From the IMG/VR virus record IMGVR_UViG_3300020470_000868, positions 1 through 64,000 of that record: a DNA stretch of 64,000 nucleotides. One strand, 5' to 3'. Position numbers and translations under genes: made by a program. This document shows, in pieces, positions 1 to 8,281 of this stretch (position 1 is the first letter of the stretch; each line of letters begins with the position of its first letter). This DNA comes from a virus. The notes below the pieces were generated by a model, which made no database searches, was not told where the DNA came from, and worked only from the letters and a program-made list of their open reading frames with translations.

Positions 1-1206
1 TTCTTTCAAGAGGTCGAGTATAAGTTCTTGTGCACCTACACGAGTCTTTGGGATAGATTCATCAGCTTCGTAAGTTCGATATAGTTCATCAAATGATTCA
101 GTCCCAAAACTGTCGTAAAGGTTAGGAACGTCGTGAGGAGAAAATAATGTAATTTGTTCATTGTCAATAAATCGTTGGTAAAATAAAGCACTCAATTGAA
201 TTGAGTAATCAAGTTTGCGAACTCGATTATCCTCTGTGCCTTTGTTGTTCTTTAAAACTATTATATCTCTTATTTCTTGGTGCCAGATTGGGAAGTGGAC
301 AGTCGCTGATCCACCTCTAATGCCATTCTGAGTGCAACATCTGACAGTGCTTTCAAACTTTTTGAGGAACGGTACAACACCTGTGTGTTGGACTTCTCCA
401 CCACGGATTTTACTGTTGATCCCACGGATGCGACCTGCGTTGATACCAATCCCTGCCCTTTGTGCAACATAACGACCAATGGCCATATCAGAAGTAAAAA
501 TACTATCCAAGGTGTCGTCAACATCAACCAAAACGCAAGACGCAAACTGCCGAAGAGGTGTTCTAACACCTGCGAGAACTGGAGTTGGGACGTTGATTTT
601 CCCTTTGGAGGTTGCTGTGTAGTAGCGTTTGACATAATCGAGTCTTTTATCTTTAGGGTAATCTTGGAACAAGGTTGCAGCAACCATTATGTACATATAC
701 TGAGGAGTCTCATATACTCTACCAGTGCTACGGTCTTGTACAAGATACTTATCTACGATCTGTCTCAACCCTGCATATGTAAATCCATAGCAACGTTGGT
801 GATCTATATAAGAATTTAGTTCTTCCCACTCTTCATCGTCATATTTCTTTAGGATTCCACCATCATATACTCCTGCTTCTGCACAAGTCTCAACGTGACT
901 TTTGAGTTTAGGATACCCAGTATTATTCCAATCAGCAAATACTTGTTTACGAACACTAAACAATAGTAATCTTGCTGCTACGAACTGATAGTTAGGTGAA
1001 TCTAAACTAATCAAATCACTCGCAGATTTAATAAGAATATTTTGAATCTGTTCTGATTCAATACCATCAAAGAATTGTAGACCACTATTCATTTCTACTT
1101 GTGATGATGATACACCTGTTATGTCTTCACAGGCAAACTCAACCATTTGATGTATCTTGTCTAGGTTGAGAGGTTCGGCAGTGCCATCCCTTTTAATTAC
1201 GTTCAT
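1..1206 (-). CDS. nrdA: Ribonucleotide reductase class Ia alpha subunit (5' part, cut by window edge)
   Basis: The frame is open from ATG at 1206 to base 1, giving 402 residues with no stop, so the C-terminal part lies outside the window. The N-terminus reads as an ATP-cone (VIKRDGTAEPLNLDKI), followed by the class I large-subunit core: ASCVLVDVDDTLDSIF near residue 190, GIGINAGRIRGINSKIRGG, and TEDNRVRKLDYSIQL. These match the T4-type NrdA. The enzyme reduces ribonucleoside diphosphates to deoxy forms with NrdB and supplies phage DNA synthesis. Its ATG overlaps the stop of the primase gene as ATGA, so the two are probably translationally coupled. Confidence 0.95.
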   Translation of the reverse strand, partial: MNVIKRDGTAEPLNLDKIHQMVEFACEDITGVSSSQVEMNSGLQFFDGIESEQIQNILIKSASDLISLDSPNYQFVAARLLLFSVRKQVFADWNNTGYPKLKSHVETCAEAGVYDGGILKKYDDEEWEELNSYIDHQRCYGFTYAGLRQIVDKYLVQDRSTGRVYETPQYMYIMVAATLFQDYPKDKRLDYVKRYYTATSKGKINVPTPVLAGVRTPLRQFASCVLVDVDDTLDSIFTSDMAIGRYVAQRAGIGINAGRIRGINSKIRGGEVQHTGVVPFLKKFESTVRCCTQNGIRGGSATVHFPIWHQEIRDIIVLKNNKGTEDNRVRKLDYSIQLSALFYQRFIDNEQITLFSPHDVPNLYDSFGTESFDELYRTYEADESIPKTRVGAQELILDLLKE

Positions 1207-2201
1207 ACTTTTTTCCAGTTTTGAAATTTAACTTGTGCTGTTAACCCTGAGTAGGTGTTTGATTCTACTATACTTTGAACATTATGTCCAGACAGAATCA
1301 TATCGTTGACATCTTTTTCCTCTATGGAGTTATTCCAGATGACGACTTTGTAACCTCCTGATATTGCTTTTGCAATTCGGTCGGTGATTTGTTTGTTGCG
1401 TGGTTCGTTATCAAAAACAAAAACACTATCGCTCCAACCACACGTCCTAGGATCAAGATCGGACCCGCACATAGCAACACAGTTTTCCAAGAAGAGGGAA
1501 TCAAACGGTCCTTCCACGATGTAGACTGTCTTGTTGCTATCGATTGTGTCGAGACCAAAGACTTTTTGTTTTGTTTCATCGAAAATAATAGTAATGTATC
1601 TTAGTTTTGGATTGGATGAGATTGCTCTCCCTTGTATTCCAAACCATTTTCCACTTTGGTCTATGAGTGGTATTATAATCCTTGGACTATCGTTTTGCAG
1701 ATTGTCAAAGGTATGTTTGTGTTTATTAACAAACTCTTTGAAACGTTCTGCATAGAAAATTCTATCAAGTTTATCTCCATTAATGTTTCTCGATTCAAGG
1801 TAGGATCTTGCAGGGTGTTCTTTATTTAGGTCTGAGATTTTTGGAATCTTAGTACCTGTATTAAAGATTGGTTTGGTTTGAAGACTTGTAAACTTTGGTT
1901 CAGCAACTCTTGTACTTTTACCTGTCAATCCCATCTTATATCTTTCTAAGACAAACTGATCGTATAAGTCTCTAGCATTATCCTTCAAGAAATTTCCTAG
2001 TGTTCTACCAACACCACAGTTGTGACACTTGAATATAAAATCAGAACCCTTGACGAAAAAATACCCTCTTGCTTTAGACTTATGTTTCTGTGAGTCTCCG
2101 CAATAAGGGCATCTAAAATTGTATAGGTTTGTCTTCTTTTCCTTGAAGAGATCAAGACGACTGCCTACAAGACGTGCGTACTTGACATCAACATAACTCA
2201 T
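1203..2201 (-). CDS. 61: DNA primase, T4 gp61-like
   Basis: This 332-residue protein is close in length to T4 gp61 (about 340). It opens with a zinc-binding domain (C31-P-Y-C34 and C59-H-N-C62, within CPYCGDS and KCHNCG). A Toprim-like core follows, with VEGPFDSLFLEN near residue 230 and VFVFDNEPRN near 260. Gp61 synthesises RNA primers on the lagging strand as part of a primosome with helicase gp41, which is encoded at 11.8-13.1 kb. It lies directly upstream of nrdA with a 4-base overlap. Confidence 0.92.
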   Translation of the reverse strand: MSYVDVKYARLVGSRLDLFKEKKTNLYNFRCPYCGDSQKHKSKARGYFFVKGSDFIFKCHNCGVGRTLGNFLKDNARDLYDQFVLERYKMGLTGKSTRVAEPKFTSLQTKPIFNTGTKIPKISDLNKEHPARSYLESRNINGDKLDRIFYAERFKEFVNKHKHTFDNLQNDSPRIIIPLIDQSGKWFGIQGRAISSNPKLRYITIIFDETKQKVFGLDTIDSNKTVYIVEGPFDSLFLENCVAMCGSDLDPRTCGWSDSVFVFDNEPRNKQITDRIAKAISGGYKVVIWNNSIEEKDVNDMILSGHNVQSIVESNTYSGLTAQVKFQNWKKV

Positions 2202-2213
2202 TATAAAAGTTTC

Positions 2214-2594
2214 TTATGGAACGATTTCTATCATACTCGTATTTGTTTGTGATGTCAACATAGGTTGTATCACTTTCTGTCCAACTGGACTTACAAGGAA
2301 AGAGATAATACTAAGAGCACCAAAGATACTCCACATCTTTTTCTCCATCAACCTGAGTCTATCATCTACTTTTCTTATATCTCTCTCACATCCTTTCTTA
2401 ATAGCATTTGTTTCTCTGGTTACATCAGCGTGTAGTCTATCTACCTTCTCGAATAGAACTTGATCAATCTTATCTTGCTTATCTAACTTCTCATTATGAA
2501 CCGCAAGCAGTTGACCCATCTTTACAGAGTTCTCTTGAAGGGTATCTACAACTTTTTCTAGTCTTTCTATTATCGCTGAATTAATATCAGACAC
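2214..2594 (-). CDS. Small coiled-coil protein with one membrane segment
   Basis: 126 residues. Residues 1-85 are charged and heptad-like (IERLEKVVDTLQENSVKMGQ, LDKQDKIDQVLFEKVDRLHAD), suggesting a coiled coil. A single hydrophobic stretch follows around residues 88-105 (MWSIFGALSIISFLVSPVG). This layout recalls XhlA-type haemolysin/holin accessory proteins, but I see no diagnostic motif, so function is unknown. The start is GTG at 2594, with GGAG seven bases upstream; it shares a base with the TAG stop of the preceding gene. Confidence 0.7.
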   Translation of the reverse strand: MSDINSAIIERLEKVVDTLQENSVKMGQLLAVHNEKLDKQDKIDQVLFEKVDRLHADVTRETNAIKKGCERDIRKVDDRLRLMEKKMWSIFGALSIISFLVSPVGQKVIQPMLTSQTNTSMIEIVP

Positions 2595-3301
2595 TACATT
2601 GCTCCTTGACGCTTATCCCAGTAATATTTTAACACAGTAGAAGGTGTTAGACGGGTGATTTTTATCTTGTCAAATTTTTCTGGTCTGTATATAGACCTCA
2701 AACGTATTTTTACATCAGAGACACTACGACCATAGAATACAAAGTCTGTCTCTCCTTCAAACTCAGTGAACTCTACTTTGAAAGGAAAGTATCTCCCCTC
2801 ATTTCTAGTATAACTTTCTTTAGTAGTAGAAGGACCACACTTGATGGTTCCATTCTTTTTGGTTTTACATTTAAACCTTCTACCTTTAACTGGTCTACCA
2901 ACACCACCTAAAGGTTCATCTAGTCCTGCTGTAGGACCATTAGGATCAGAGTCACCAGAGAATCCCGCTGCTTGTGCAGTAGAACCTGTGCTCATAGTAG
3001 GAGCACCTTCTTCTTTGACAGTTTTCTTTTTCTTCGCTGTCTTAGCAACATACTTTCCTTTCGCATCACTATGACTGGTAGATCCAGGTCTTGCTGACGA
3101 TACAACAGCACCATACCCAATCATATATTCTTTCACCATAGGTAGTTCTTTCTCTTTAGTAGAGGCGAACTTCTTTACATCAGTCTTTTTCATACCTTTA
3201 GCAGCAGACGCAATCTCTTTCGATGGTGCAGACATCTCGCCCTTCTGGACTGCTCTGACCATCCCCATAAATCTACGTTGTGCTACTGATACTGCGGGCA
3301 T
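2594..3301 (-). CDS. Conserved phage protein with DUF3008-like N-terminus
   Basis: 235 residues. The N-terminus PAVSVAQRRFMGMVRAVQKG resembles the short DUF3008 family (P-A-x-S-x-A-Q-x-x-F-M-G). A long lysine/glycine-rich low-complexity middle follows, with FKCKTKKNGTIKCGP near residue 143. The C-terminal domain (FPFKVEFTEFEGETDFVFYG to the end) is compact and mixed alpha/beta. The gene sits among probable virion proteins, so a virion role is possible but not shown. Its start overlaps the previous stop as TAATG. Confidence 0.75.
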   Translation of the reverse strand: MPAVSVAQRRFMGMVRAVQKGEMSAPSKEIASAAKGMKKTDVKKFASTKEKELPMVKEYMIGYGAVVSSARPGSTSHSDAKGKYVAKTAKKKKTVKEEGAPTMSTGSTAQAAGFSGDSDPNGPTAGLDEPLGGVGRPVKGRRFKCKTKKNGTIKCGPSTTKESYTRNEGRYFPFKVEFTEFEGETDFVFYGRSVSDVKIRLRSIYRPEKFDKIKITRLTPSTVLKYYWDKRQGAM

Positions 3302-3675
3302 TAGAGTTTACTCAACTGTGACGTAACTTCAGCGTCAATGACTATCTCATCGAGAATACCATTGCCACCTTCGGGATCTAATCTATTCAAATATAATAGA
3401 TAGGATTTCATAATAGACCAATACTCCATCTCGATTTTAAAAACCAATAAGGGTATCGCTGCTTCACCAAATACATTGAACAATACAATCAAATGGTTTA
3501 AGATCAAATGATTACGCAATACCCCAGACTTAACATACCTACCAAAAAGACGTTTGAGATACTTAAACCTCATCATATCTTCTTGAAAGTCATCGTAAGT
3601 TACAGACTGGGGATTGTCATAATGCTTCATAGCGAACAACATATAGTTGTCGTTCGTTAACACTGAAAAATTCAT
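3301..3675 (-). CDS. Conserved hypothetical protein, helical
   Basis: 124 residues, predicted mostly helical (FQEDMMRFKYLKRLFGRYVK; EYWSIMKSYLLYLNRLDP). I have the impression that proteins like this are common in T4-like cyanophages near virion genes (possibly DUF7207), but this is from memory. No catalytic motif or membrane segment is evident. The hydrophobic stretch LNHLIVLFNVFGEAAIPLLVF is likely a buried helix. Only about 17 bases separate it from the Ig-like gene upstream, so the two are probably co-transcribed. Confidence 0.75.
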   Translation of the reverse strand: MNFSVLTNDNYMLFAMKHYDNPQSVTYDDFQEDMMRFKYLKRLFGRYVKSGVLRNHLILNHLIVLFNVFGEAAIPLLVFKIEMEYWSIMKSYLLYLNRLDPEGGNGILDEIVIDAEVTSQLSKL

Positions 3676-3692
3676 AACGAATTATAATTTAA

Positions 3693-4481
3693 TTAACTAC
3701 CAAATGATAGAGTTGCGATAGAACTTACTACCTCTTTAGCACCTTTGCTACTGTTAAGTTTAACTCTGTATGAGTCACCATCATTAGCAGCAAGTTGTCC
3801 AGACAATACAAGAGATGCACTTGTAGCACCACTTACGTCAGCAAATCTAGTACCACTAGCAGTTCTCTTCTGCCACTGATATGTGATTGTACCTGACTGA
3901 TCAACAGTTGCAGCAACTGTGAATGTTGCAGCACCACTAGATGAGGTCTGGTTAGAAGGTTGTGTACCGATAGTAATAGTTTCAAGTACGTCTGCTACTA
4001 CTGTCTCGTCTGCCATATCACCTGATGTTCCTACTGCTACTCTTAGTGCAGCAAGTTTCTCTGCCTTATGACGTGTGGTTCCTTGTGCTGTATTGTATGT
4101 TCTATACAACCACCATCCTGGTCCGTCTATACCACGAGACTTGTTAGATGCAATTCCATCTTCTGTTGTATCTACAAATACTAATTGATAGTCAGTGATA
4201 CTATCTCCACCTTTGATTACATACTCTGCAACCGCTTTTGGTGGAGTTCTTTTAATTACGCTTGATGCAGTAACTGTTGCAGTTGATCCTGCATATGCTT
4301 TGTGTAACTCTATAGCAGTAGTGCTAGTTACCTGTTTAACAATATATGCAACGCTAGAAATTTCTAGTACGTCACCTGGGACTACGCTATCAGCAGCATT
4401 TTTTGTTACAGTAGCGTCGCCATTAGTGACGCTAATGTTCTGTGTAAATGCAGCAGCGTCAATCTTACCATAGATCGCCAT
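3693..4481 (-). CDS. Probable virion structural protein with C-terminal Ig-like domain
   Basis: 262 residues. The N-terminal half (residues 1-160) is beta-rich and alanine/threonine-rich, typical of cyanophage virion proteins. From about residue 168 to the end the sequence reads as an Ig-like fold: ITIGTQPSNQ, FTVAATVDQSGTITYQWQKR with the core tryptophan, then LAANDGDSYRVKL with the D-G-x-x-Y-x-V signature. Ig-like domains on T4-like capsids (for example Hoc) are surface decorations that bind weakly to sugars. The start is chosen for GGAG nine bases upstream. A perfect late -10 motif lies 36 bases before it. Confidence 0.8.
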   Translation of the reverse strand: MAIYGKIDAAAFTQNISVTNGDATVTKNAADSVVPGDVLEISSVAYIVKQVTSTTAIELHKAYAGSTATVTASSVIKRTPPKAVAEYVIKGGDSITDYQLVFVDTTEDGIASNKSRGIDGPGWWLYRTYNTAQGTTRHKAEKLAALRVAVGTSGDMADETVVADVLETITIGTQPSNQTSSSGAATFTVAATVDQSGTITYQWQKRTASGTRFADVSGATSASLVLSGQLAANDGDSYRVKLNSSKGAKEVVSSIATLSFGS

Positions 4482-4517
4482 TAGTTATTCTCCAAGAACA
4501 TTGTGTTTCCTATTATT

Positions 4518-4525
4518 TATTTATA
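4518..4525 (-). promoter_or_regulatory. T4-type late promoter -10 motif (TATAAATA)
   Basis: TATAAATA is a perfect match to the T4 late promoter core read by gp55-containing RNA polymerase. It starts immediately downstream of a terminator and lies 36 bases upstream of the ATG at 4481, so it should give the Ig-like structural gene its own late transcript. Confidence 0.8.
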
Positions 4526-4530
4526 ATAAA

Positions 4531-4551
4531 AAGGAGGGGTGTACCCTCCTT
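4531..4551 (-). terminator. Rho-independent terminator
   Basis: An 8-bp perfect stem (AAGGAGGG with CCCTCCTT) and a 5-base loop is followed on the minus strand by TTTATTAT. It lies just after the stop of the 68-residue gene (4555) and would end transcripts arriving from upstream. Confidence 0.8.
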
Positions 4552-4554
4552 CGT

Positions 4555-4761
4555 TTATCTTGCTTTGATTGCTGCTGAGACTTGCTCAAACAACTTATCA
4601 TCTGCTTCTGTTTTAGTCATTTTGACTGCTTTACCTATGATGACTAAACAGATGTCGATGAGTTTATCACCGAGTTCTGCATCATCAGGGATTTTAGCGA
4701 TTGCTTTCTCTATAATACTCTTTGCAAAAGGTAAGAGAAAACTTGAAACTGAACCAATCAT
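4555..4761 (-). CDS. Small hypothetical protein, amphipathic helical
   Basis: 68 residues, all apparently helical (LLPFAKSIIEKAIAKI; LGDKLIDICLVIIGKAVKM; KLFEQVSAAIKAR). The N-terminal part could associate with a membrane, but charged residues interrupt every hydrophobic run. No Shine-Dalgarno is obvious before the ATG at 4761. The gene is bounded downstream by a good terminator. Function unknown. Confidence 0.6.
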   Translation of the reverse strand: MIGSVSSFLLPFAKSIIEKAIAKIPDDAELGDKLIDICLVIIGKAVKMTKTEADDKLFEQVSAAIKAR

Positions 4762-4797
4762 TTTAATAAAGAATAAGGTACCTACCCTATATATACA

Positions 4798-5253
4798 TCA
4801 ATGATTATGTGCTTCAGATACTAATACTTCTAAATCTTCTACTGCTACGTTCTCATAGATTCTTCCACCCTTGTCTACGATGTCATAGTGTGATACGTAG
4901 TGAGTGTTACCCTGATCATCTGGTTCTTCCATCTCAACTAGAGTGTGATGCTCTGGGATAGTAGTTACAAGACCATACTCAGCGTGCTCTGCCATCTTTG
5001 CACAGATATGAGTCTTCTTACCCATTGCTTTTGATATAGTCTTTCTTCTGTTAAGAAGATACTTATCATCTTTGTCGTGATCACCGTCGTTGTCGATGTC
5101 CTTGTCCTCTGTTCCTACAGGATCAAGTTTTTTCTTTGCTTTCTCTTGTAAGTTTTGTACTTCAAGACGAAGCATTTCGCGAATAGATTCTTTCATTAGA
5201 TCAGATTTCTTTGGGTTTACTAAAATCTTAGATTTTTTTTCAGAGAGTTCCAT
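4798..5253 (-). CDS. Conserved cyanophage protein with acidic Asp-rich loop
   Basis: 151 residues. A lysine-rich helical N-terminus (KESIREMLRLEVQNLQEKAK) is followed by DIDNDGDHDKDDKYLLNRRK at about residues 52-71. That run resembles the calcium-binding loops of dockerin/EF-hand repeats (D-x-D-x-D-G-x-x). The C-terminal 70 residues form a likely beta domain rich in His and Glu (AEHAEYGLVTTIPEHHTLVE). It lies 9 bases from the large modular protein downstream and is probably virion-associated. Calcium binding is inferred from the motif only. Confidence 0.75.
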   Translation of the reverse strand: MELSEKKSKILVNPKKSDLMKESIREMLRLEVQNLQEKAKKKLDPVGTEDKDIDNDGDHDKDDKYLLNRRKTISKAMGKKTHICAKMAEHAEYGLVTTIPEHHTLVEMEEPDDQGNTHYVSHYDIVDKGGRIYENVAVEDLEVLVSEAHNH

Positions 5254-5261
5254 TTTATTTA

Positions 5262-7097
5262 TTAATCTTTCTGGTTATAGAGATCATTTGCTTCTTTGTG
5301 CTTTCCTTGGTTGGTCAATGCCTTGACCTTCTTCATCTTCTCTCTCTTCGCCAACTGCATAGCGGTTGGTTTCTTCTCATTGTAATACTTACCAGTTCCA
5401 GACTCAGGAGTTGCCATCCCTTCTTCAAAATTCATTCTTTCTCTCCAAGAATAATTTTCTTTTTTGACCTTCTTTCTTGAAGGTTCATCGTAGTCAGACT
5501 TACCGTGTTTCTTTGTACCCGCTAAACCTTGACCTTGATTGTACCAATGAGATCCACCTTGTCTTCTATCATTATAGGGATGATACGAATTGGGTCTATT
5601 CATAACGTGACCTTTCTTCTTCTTGACACCTCTTTCTGCCTCGTGGTTATGTTTACGAGCATCAGCATTATACTTTGCACCGTAAGTTCCTGATCCACCA
5701 TAATTACGTGCTATTCTATCTTTTACTTTAGTCGCTCTGTCTTTTCCCATATCTCCCTTTGGAGTTTCAGAAATAACAAATTTAGTTGACTTAATTATTT
5801 CTTCTGGAACACAGTTAGGAACTTCTTTTCCATTTTTCATTTTAGTTGGAGGACTGCCAATCTTCTTTCCATCCCAACACTTAGATGCTCCCACGTTCTT
5901 ACGTGCTTGCTTTAGACCTTCCTCTACAGATACTGGTGTGGTATCTTCGTGTTCGATTACCTTACCATCTTTATCCTTTTGATGATGCTCTACAAACTTA
6001 ACAGGCATTGATACAGTTCCTTTTCCTGGAACGTACTTTGTAGTTCTAGGATTCTTAGGATCATCTGACTTGAAGTCTTTATGAATCTTATCATATTCCT
6101 TCTTAGTCATCTTGAGTTCTTCATTATAATTACCAACTGCTTCTTTTACCCTATGCAATACTCCCTCGTACTTTGGATTAGGTGAAGTACTATCAAAAGC
6201 AGGATTGTTTTTATAACGATCAGGTTGTGCGTCTCTTTGTTTTGTTAACTTCTTTGCTTTATCATCAAGATACTTTTTCATTACTGATGTATCCTTCTCT
6301 TCAATATGCTCCACCTCTTCTCTCTTAAACTGAGGATGATTGTCTAACTTCATTCCTCTTTTCTTTTCAAGTGCTGCTTTCTTTTTTGCTGACTCTTCAC
6401 CTGTGTTATCAGAGTATCTATTGTCATACTTTTCATATACAGCAGCGTATGCTTCTGCCATCTTAGCACCTGCTTTTGCCATACCACCTACTCTCTTTTT
6501 AATTTGTTTATCTTTTATTTTTTTAACATCAGGGTTATCGCCTTTGTATTTCATATGTCCTTCAACTTCTTTCGATGCTTTAGCAACGTAACCACCTAGA
6601 GTTTTGTTACTCAACTCATCAAGATGCTCAACCTCTTCTTTAGCAGTCTTTGCTGCTTTCTTGAAAGCATCTTTTGCAGGATAGTCTTCATCACCAGGTT
6701 TTGCAGGTGATTCACCTCTTGCTCTCTTAGCGTGGATGTTAGCATAAAGACCTTTCTTCTCCTCTATATGCTCTACCTCTTCTGTCTTAGCAGATGCTTC
6801 TGATGGTTTTGCTTTTATAGTTTTCTGATTCTCGCACTGTGGATCTACAGTAGTCTCCTTTTCCTTAACAGTATCAATCTTTGGAGAAGCATCACTTGGT
6901 TTCATATTAAGTGTCGCTGCGTTTGCTGTCTCTACAAAAATCTGTGCTATTTCTTTTTGTGCAGTGCTGTGTGTATGCACATCGATATACTCACTAGGGT
7001 TATCGGTGTTATGATTAGCATACTCTACGACATATCTGACACGTTGTACGTCTGAAGGACTATACTTCAATAGTTTTGTCGCTGTTTTAAGGTCCAT
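5262..7097 (-). CDS. Large modular, charged virion-type protein with EEVEH repeats
   Basis: 611 residues, very rich in Lys and Glu, built from short modules: KGLYANIHAKRARGESPAKP near residue 114, KTLGGYVAKASKEVEGHMKY, and ARKNVGASKCWDGKK with VPNCVPEE later. Three copies of a motif EEVEH(I/L)(E/D)E separate the modules near residues 106, 155 and 262. Each contains an (I/L)-x-E tripeptide, the consensus cut by the T4 prohead protease gp21. A related protein lies at 54.6-56.5 kb. I infer a scaffolding or internal head protein; no enzyme motif is visible. A CTAAATA late motif lies about 21 bases upstream of the start. Confidence 0.78.
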   Translation of the reverse strand: MDLKTATKLLKYSPSDVQRVRYVVEYANHNTDNPSEYIDVHTHSTAQKEIAQIFVETANAATLNMKPSDASPKIDTVKEKETTVDPQCENQKTIKAKPSEASAKTEEVEHIEEKKGLYANIHAKRARGESPAKPGDEDYPAKDAFKKAAKTAKEEVEHLDELSNKTLGGYVAKASKEVEGHMKYKGDNPDVKKIKDKQIKKRVGGMAKAGAKMAEAYAAVYEKYDNRYSDNTGEESAKKKAALEKKRGMKLDNHPQFKREEVEHIEEKDTSVMKKYLDDKAKKLTKQRDAQPDRYKNNPAFDSTSPNPKYEGVLHRVKEAVGNYNEELKMTKKEYDKIHKDFKSDDPKNPRTTKYVPGKGTVSMPVKFVEHHQKDKDGKVIEHEDTTPVSVEEGLKQARKNVGASKCWDGKKIGSPPTKMKNGKEVPNCVPEEIIKSTKFVISETPKGDMGKDRATKVKDRIARNYGGSGTYGAKYNADARKHNHEAERGVKKKKGHVMNRPNSYHPYNDRRQGGSHWYNQGQGLAGTKKHGKSDYDEPSRKKVKKENYSWRERMNFEEGMATPESGTGKYYNEKKPTAMQLAKREKMKKVKALTNQGKHKEANDLYNQKD

Positions 7098-7118
7098 TTG
7101 ATTAATTATCCTATGATA

Positions 7119-7126
7119 TTATTTAG
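7119..7126 (-). promoter_or_regulatory. Candidate late promoter motif (CTAAATAA)
   Basis: The motif overlaps the TAA stop of the nucleotidyltransferase gene and lies about 21 bases upstream of the ATG at 7097, with AGGATAA as a possible ribosome-binding site between. It deviates from TATAAATA at the first positions. Confidence 0.5.
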
Positions 7127-8270
7127 ACTTTCGGAAGTCGCTAAATTTCTTTATGCTTTGCCCAGGAGTCATTGCCTGTACTGCTTGTCTATAGGTATCG
7201 GTTCCTATTTTCCAGTCGTTTCCTGACCCATCATCAGCAGAATGATGTTTTTCTCTTACCTCATTTAGTGAGGTTAACCAACAACGGAATCTCCATCCGT
7301 TACCGTCTTCAAATATTGCATAGTTAGTTCCACGATGAACAATCTTACCTTGAACACCAGTGTCTAGGTGCTCAACTACTGTTCCCATATCAAAAATACT
7401 TTTGCGAACGTATGCTTCTCTTAAGTTTTGTAGATCTAACTTAGGAGCGATCTGCCAGAGTTCTTTAATCTCTACGTCCTCTTTCTCTTGGATACCCATA
7501 CCTTTACGTACCGCATCCATAAGTCTTTTTGCTACTCCCTCATCTTTTCCAGGGATACCTTTAGCAAAATCTTCTAGGTTTCCTTCAGCAGCAAATGCAC
7601 GCATCTTAGATGCAGACATACCTTCAACACCTTCAGCATCAGGATCTCTTTGTCCACCAGATACTACCTTGAGTTCTTCAAAGTTGTATGCTTGACCATT
7701 ATATTTTTGTAGGAGGTCATTAAATTCTGCTACCCTATCACTACCAACAACCATTGTTACTGAACTGTAACCCTCTTCATTGATAGAAGACAATACATTA
7801 AAAATGTTTCCTTTATCAGGATCATTTTGTATTGCATTTGCGTGGTCGGGGAACATCTGTTTAAGATAGTTTATCTTCTCCGCAGGTTCCAACGGATTTT
7901 TCTTTGCATCAACAGTACGTGATGGATAAATCCTGTATTCTCCTCCTTGAGAAGACTCCGCAACTTTGGATAAAAGTTTTTCGTGACCCACAGTAGGAGG
8001 ATTGAACCTCCCAAAAGTAATTGCAATGTTTCCAAGATCTGTTACCGATGAATTACCTTCATTTTCAGCAGCACCTTCTTCAGCACCCGCTTGTGCTTGT
8101 TCTGCTTCATCACGAGAAACTGTAACAAGTCTCTCACCACCTTCTGATTTTGCCACAATGTTACCTGTGCGATCAGCATAGTAACCGTGACCAACGTGTT
8201 GGAGACCTCGTTTCGCTGCTGCTTCTCCTGCAACAGTGCGTGCTTCTGATAGGAATTGCTTAAATTTCAT
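7119..8270 (-). CDS. Nucleotidyltransferase-like protein (HxGH superfamily) with phage-type N-terminus
   Basis: 383 residues from the ATG at 8270; an upstream in-frame TTG at 8285 is less likely because MKFKQFLSEA is a typical start for proteins of this phage group. Residues 84-100 (TFGRFNPPTVGHEKLL) match the GxFxPxTxGH signature of cytidylyl/adenylyltransferases, and GMSASKMRAFAAEG is a variant of the ISGTxIR motif. A GYYADRTGNIVAKS module precedes it. An SH3-like end (GKIVHRGTNYAIFEDGNGW) follows. NMN adenylyltransferase-type chemistry is possible but the substrate cannot be told. It follows a ligase-like and a nuclease-like gene. Confidence 0.8.
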   Translation of the reverse strand: MKFKQFLSEARTVAGEAAAKRGLQHVGHGYYADRTGNIVAKSEGGERLVTVSRDEAEQAQAGAEEGAAENEGNSSVTDLGNIAITFGRFNPPTVGHEKLLSKVAESSQGGEYRIYPSRTVDAKKNPLEPAEKINYLKQMFPDHANAIQNDPDKGNIFNVLSSINEEGYSSVTMVVGSDRVAEFNDLLQKYNGQAYNFEELKVVSGGQRDPDAEGVEGMSASKMRAFAAEGNLEDFAKGIPGKDEGVAKRLMDAVRKGMGIQEKEDVEIKELWQIAPKLDLQNLREAYVRKSIFDMGTVVEHLDTGVQGKIVHRGTNYAIFEDGNGWRFRCWLTSLNEVREKHHSADDGSGNDWKIGTDTYRQAVQAMTPGQSIKKFSDFRKSK

Positions 8271-8281
8271 AATACTATTTA

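Noticed and set aside
385-819. 144-residue plus-strand frame
   Set aside because: Antisense to nrdA, whose minus-strand frame matches the NrdA family over its whole length.
1322-1579. 85-residue minus-strand frame with a hydrophobic stretch
   Set aside because: Embedded in another frame of the primase gene, no ribosome-binding site, sequence explained by primase codons.
4448-4804. 118-residue plus-strand frame spanning the terminator
   Set aside because: It covers a minus-strand terminator, late promoter and two gene ends; composition not protein-like.
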